Positions 20,868 through 21,092 of a DNA stretch of 21,092 nt are shown here, piece by piece. The notes below the pieces were generated by a model. The model saw nothing but the letters and a program-made list of their open reading frames with translations. It was not told where the DNA came from and did not search any database. Position 1 is the stretch's first letter; every line of letters starts with the position of its first letter. This DNA comes from JAMIFN01 sp035906235 (GTDB taxonomy: Bacteria > Pseudomonadota > Gammaproteobacteria > Burkholderiales > Burkholderiaceae_C). The position numbers and the translations under genes were made by a program. Location of the stretch: the NCBI GenBank assembly GCA_035906235.1, contig JAMIFN010000140.1, positions 1 to 21,092 on the forward strand, in the 5' to 3' direction.

Positions 20868-20905
20868 TTAGAAAGCCATGGTTTAAGTTTGAGCCCTAGC
20901 CTTCT

Positions 20906-21092
20906 TCAAAGGATACTCAGCAGGTGCGAGAGCTTGCCTGCAATCAGGAAAGCCATTGCGATGAAGTGCTCAGTCGTGCCGTAGCCCCTTGCTTTAGCCT
21001 TGGCCGCTTGCAGTAAAGAATTCACCGCCTCCACATAGCCCGTGTGCAAGCGGGAGGCATCAAACGCTTTGAGTATCCCCGCCCAGTGCTGC
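20906..21092 (-). CDS. ISL3-family transposase, C-terminal end (continues beyond window)
   Basis: Reading the minus strand from the window edge gives 61 residues and a TGA at 20908-20906. The visible part includes HWAGILKAFDASRLHTGYVE, AVNSLLQAAKAKARGYGT and FIAMAFLIAGKLSHL. The segment with Glu in YVEAVNSLLQAAKAKARGY is the C-terminal part of the ISL3-family DDE catalytic domain, where the last acidic residue lies. The frame is intact up to the edge, so the element may be functional. I could not identify its terminal inverted repeat between 20872 and 20905 with confidence; the nearby 162-bp MITE has different (IS5-type) characteristics. Confidence 0.83.
   Translation of the reverse strand, partial: QHWAGILKAFDASRLHTGYVEAVNSLLQAAKAKARGYGTTEHFIAMAFLIAGKLSHLLSIL

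Overview
The window looks like a chromosomal segment of a betaproteobacterium, most likely Burkholderiales/Comamonadaceae. This is inferred from the protein families (trmJ-cysE pair, DUF1840, FMN-binding glutamate-synthase-like protein, HopJ family, grpE-dnaK) and from an interspersed intergenic repeat built on a 'TAGCTRCTCAGGCAGGTTT' core. Nearly all of the window is coding.

Layout. 1-1121: the 3' end of a low-complexity, apparently extracellular protein that I do not recognise. It is closed by a strong bidirectional terminator. 1193-2020 (-): a meta-cleavage-product type alpha/beta hydrolase. 2159-3192 (-): a short fdx-dnaQ operon. 3430-5658 (+): a cyclic-nucleotide-binding-domain protein, trmJ and cysE. 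5655-8969 (-): DUF1840 protein, an unrecognised conserved-looking protein, a membrane-anchored GltB-like flavoprotein and a HopJ-family protein. 9034-9195: a 162-bp MITE abutting the stop codon of the next gene. 9196-12419 (-): a 3-ketosteroid dehydrogenase-like flavoprotein and an HsaA-like flavin monooxygenase. 12677-13817 (-): a secreted helix-hairpin-helix protein with a Lys/Ala-rich tail, and an Lrp/AsnC regulator. 14002-15840 (+): glmS. 15841-16480: a scrambled non-coding stretch holding a second copy of the glmS 3' end and a broken DUF4198 gene. 16537-17677 (+): zapB-like, zapA and a TPM-domain gene. 17828-20560 (-): grpE-dnaK behind a textbook sigma-32 promoter. 20706-21092: a second copy of the MITE and the C-terminal end of an ISL3-family transposase that runs off the window.

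Genes that may work together. The hydrolase (1193-2020), the ketosteroid dehydrogenase-like enzyme and the HsaA-like monooxygenase correspond to three steps of aerobic steroid-ring (9,10-seco) degradation: A-ring desaturation, hydroxylation of the seco-phenol, and hydrolysis of the meta-cleavage product. They are scattered and separated by housekeeping genes rather than forming a compact tes/hsa cluster. grpE-dnaK form a heat-shock unit, zapB-zapA a cell-division pair, and fdx-dnaQ and trmJ-cysE are tight housekeeping pairs.

The most unusual non-coding signals are three. First, a duplicated glmS tail that keeps the exact terminal peptide reading (KPRNLAKSVTVE-stop) but with different codons, in a patchwork of short duplications; this is the place and the kind of sequence targeted by Tn7-like elements. 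Second, a pair of 162-bp MITEs with 4-bp YTAR-type flanks, one of them supplying or abutting a stop codon. Third, a family of six intergenic repeats in 21 kb. No CRISPR array, tRNA or rRNA was seen.
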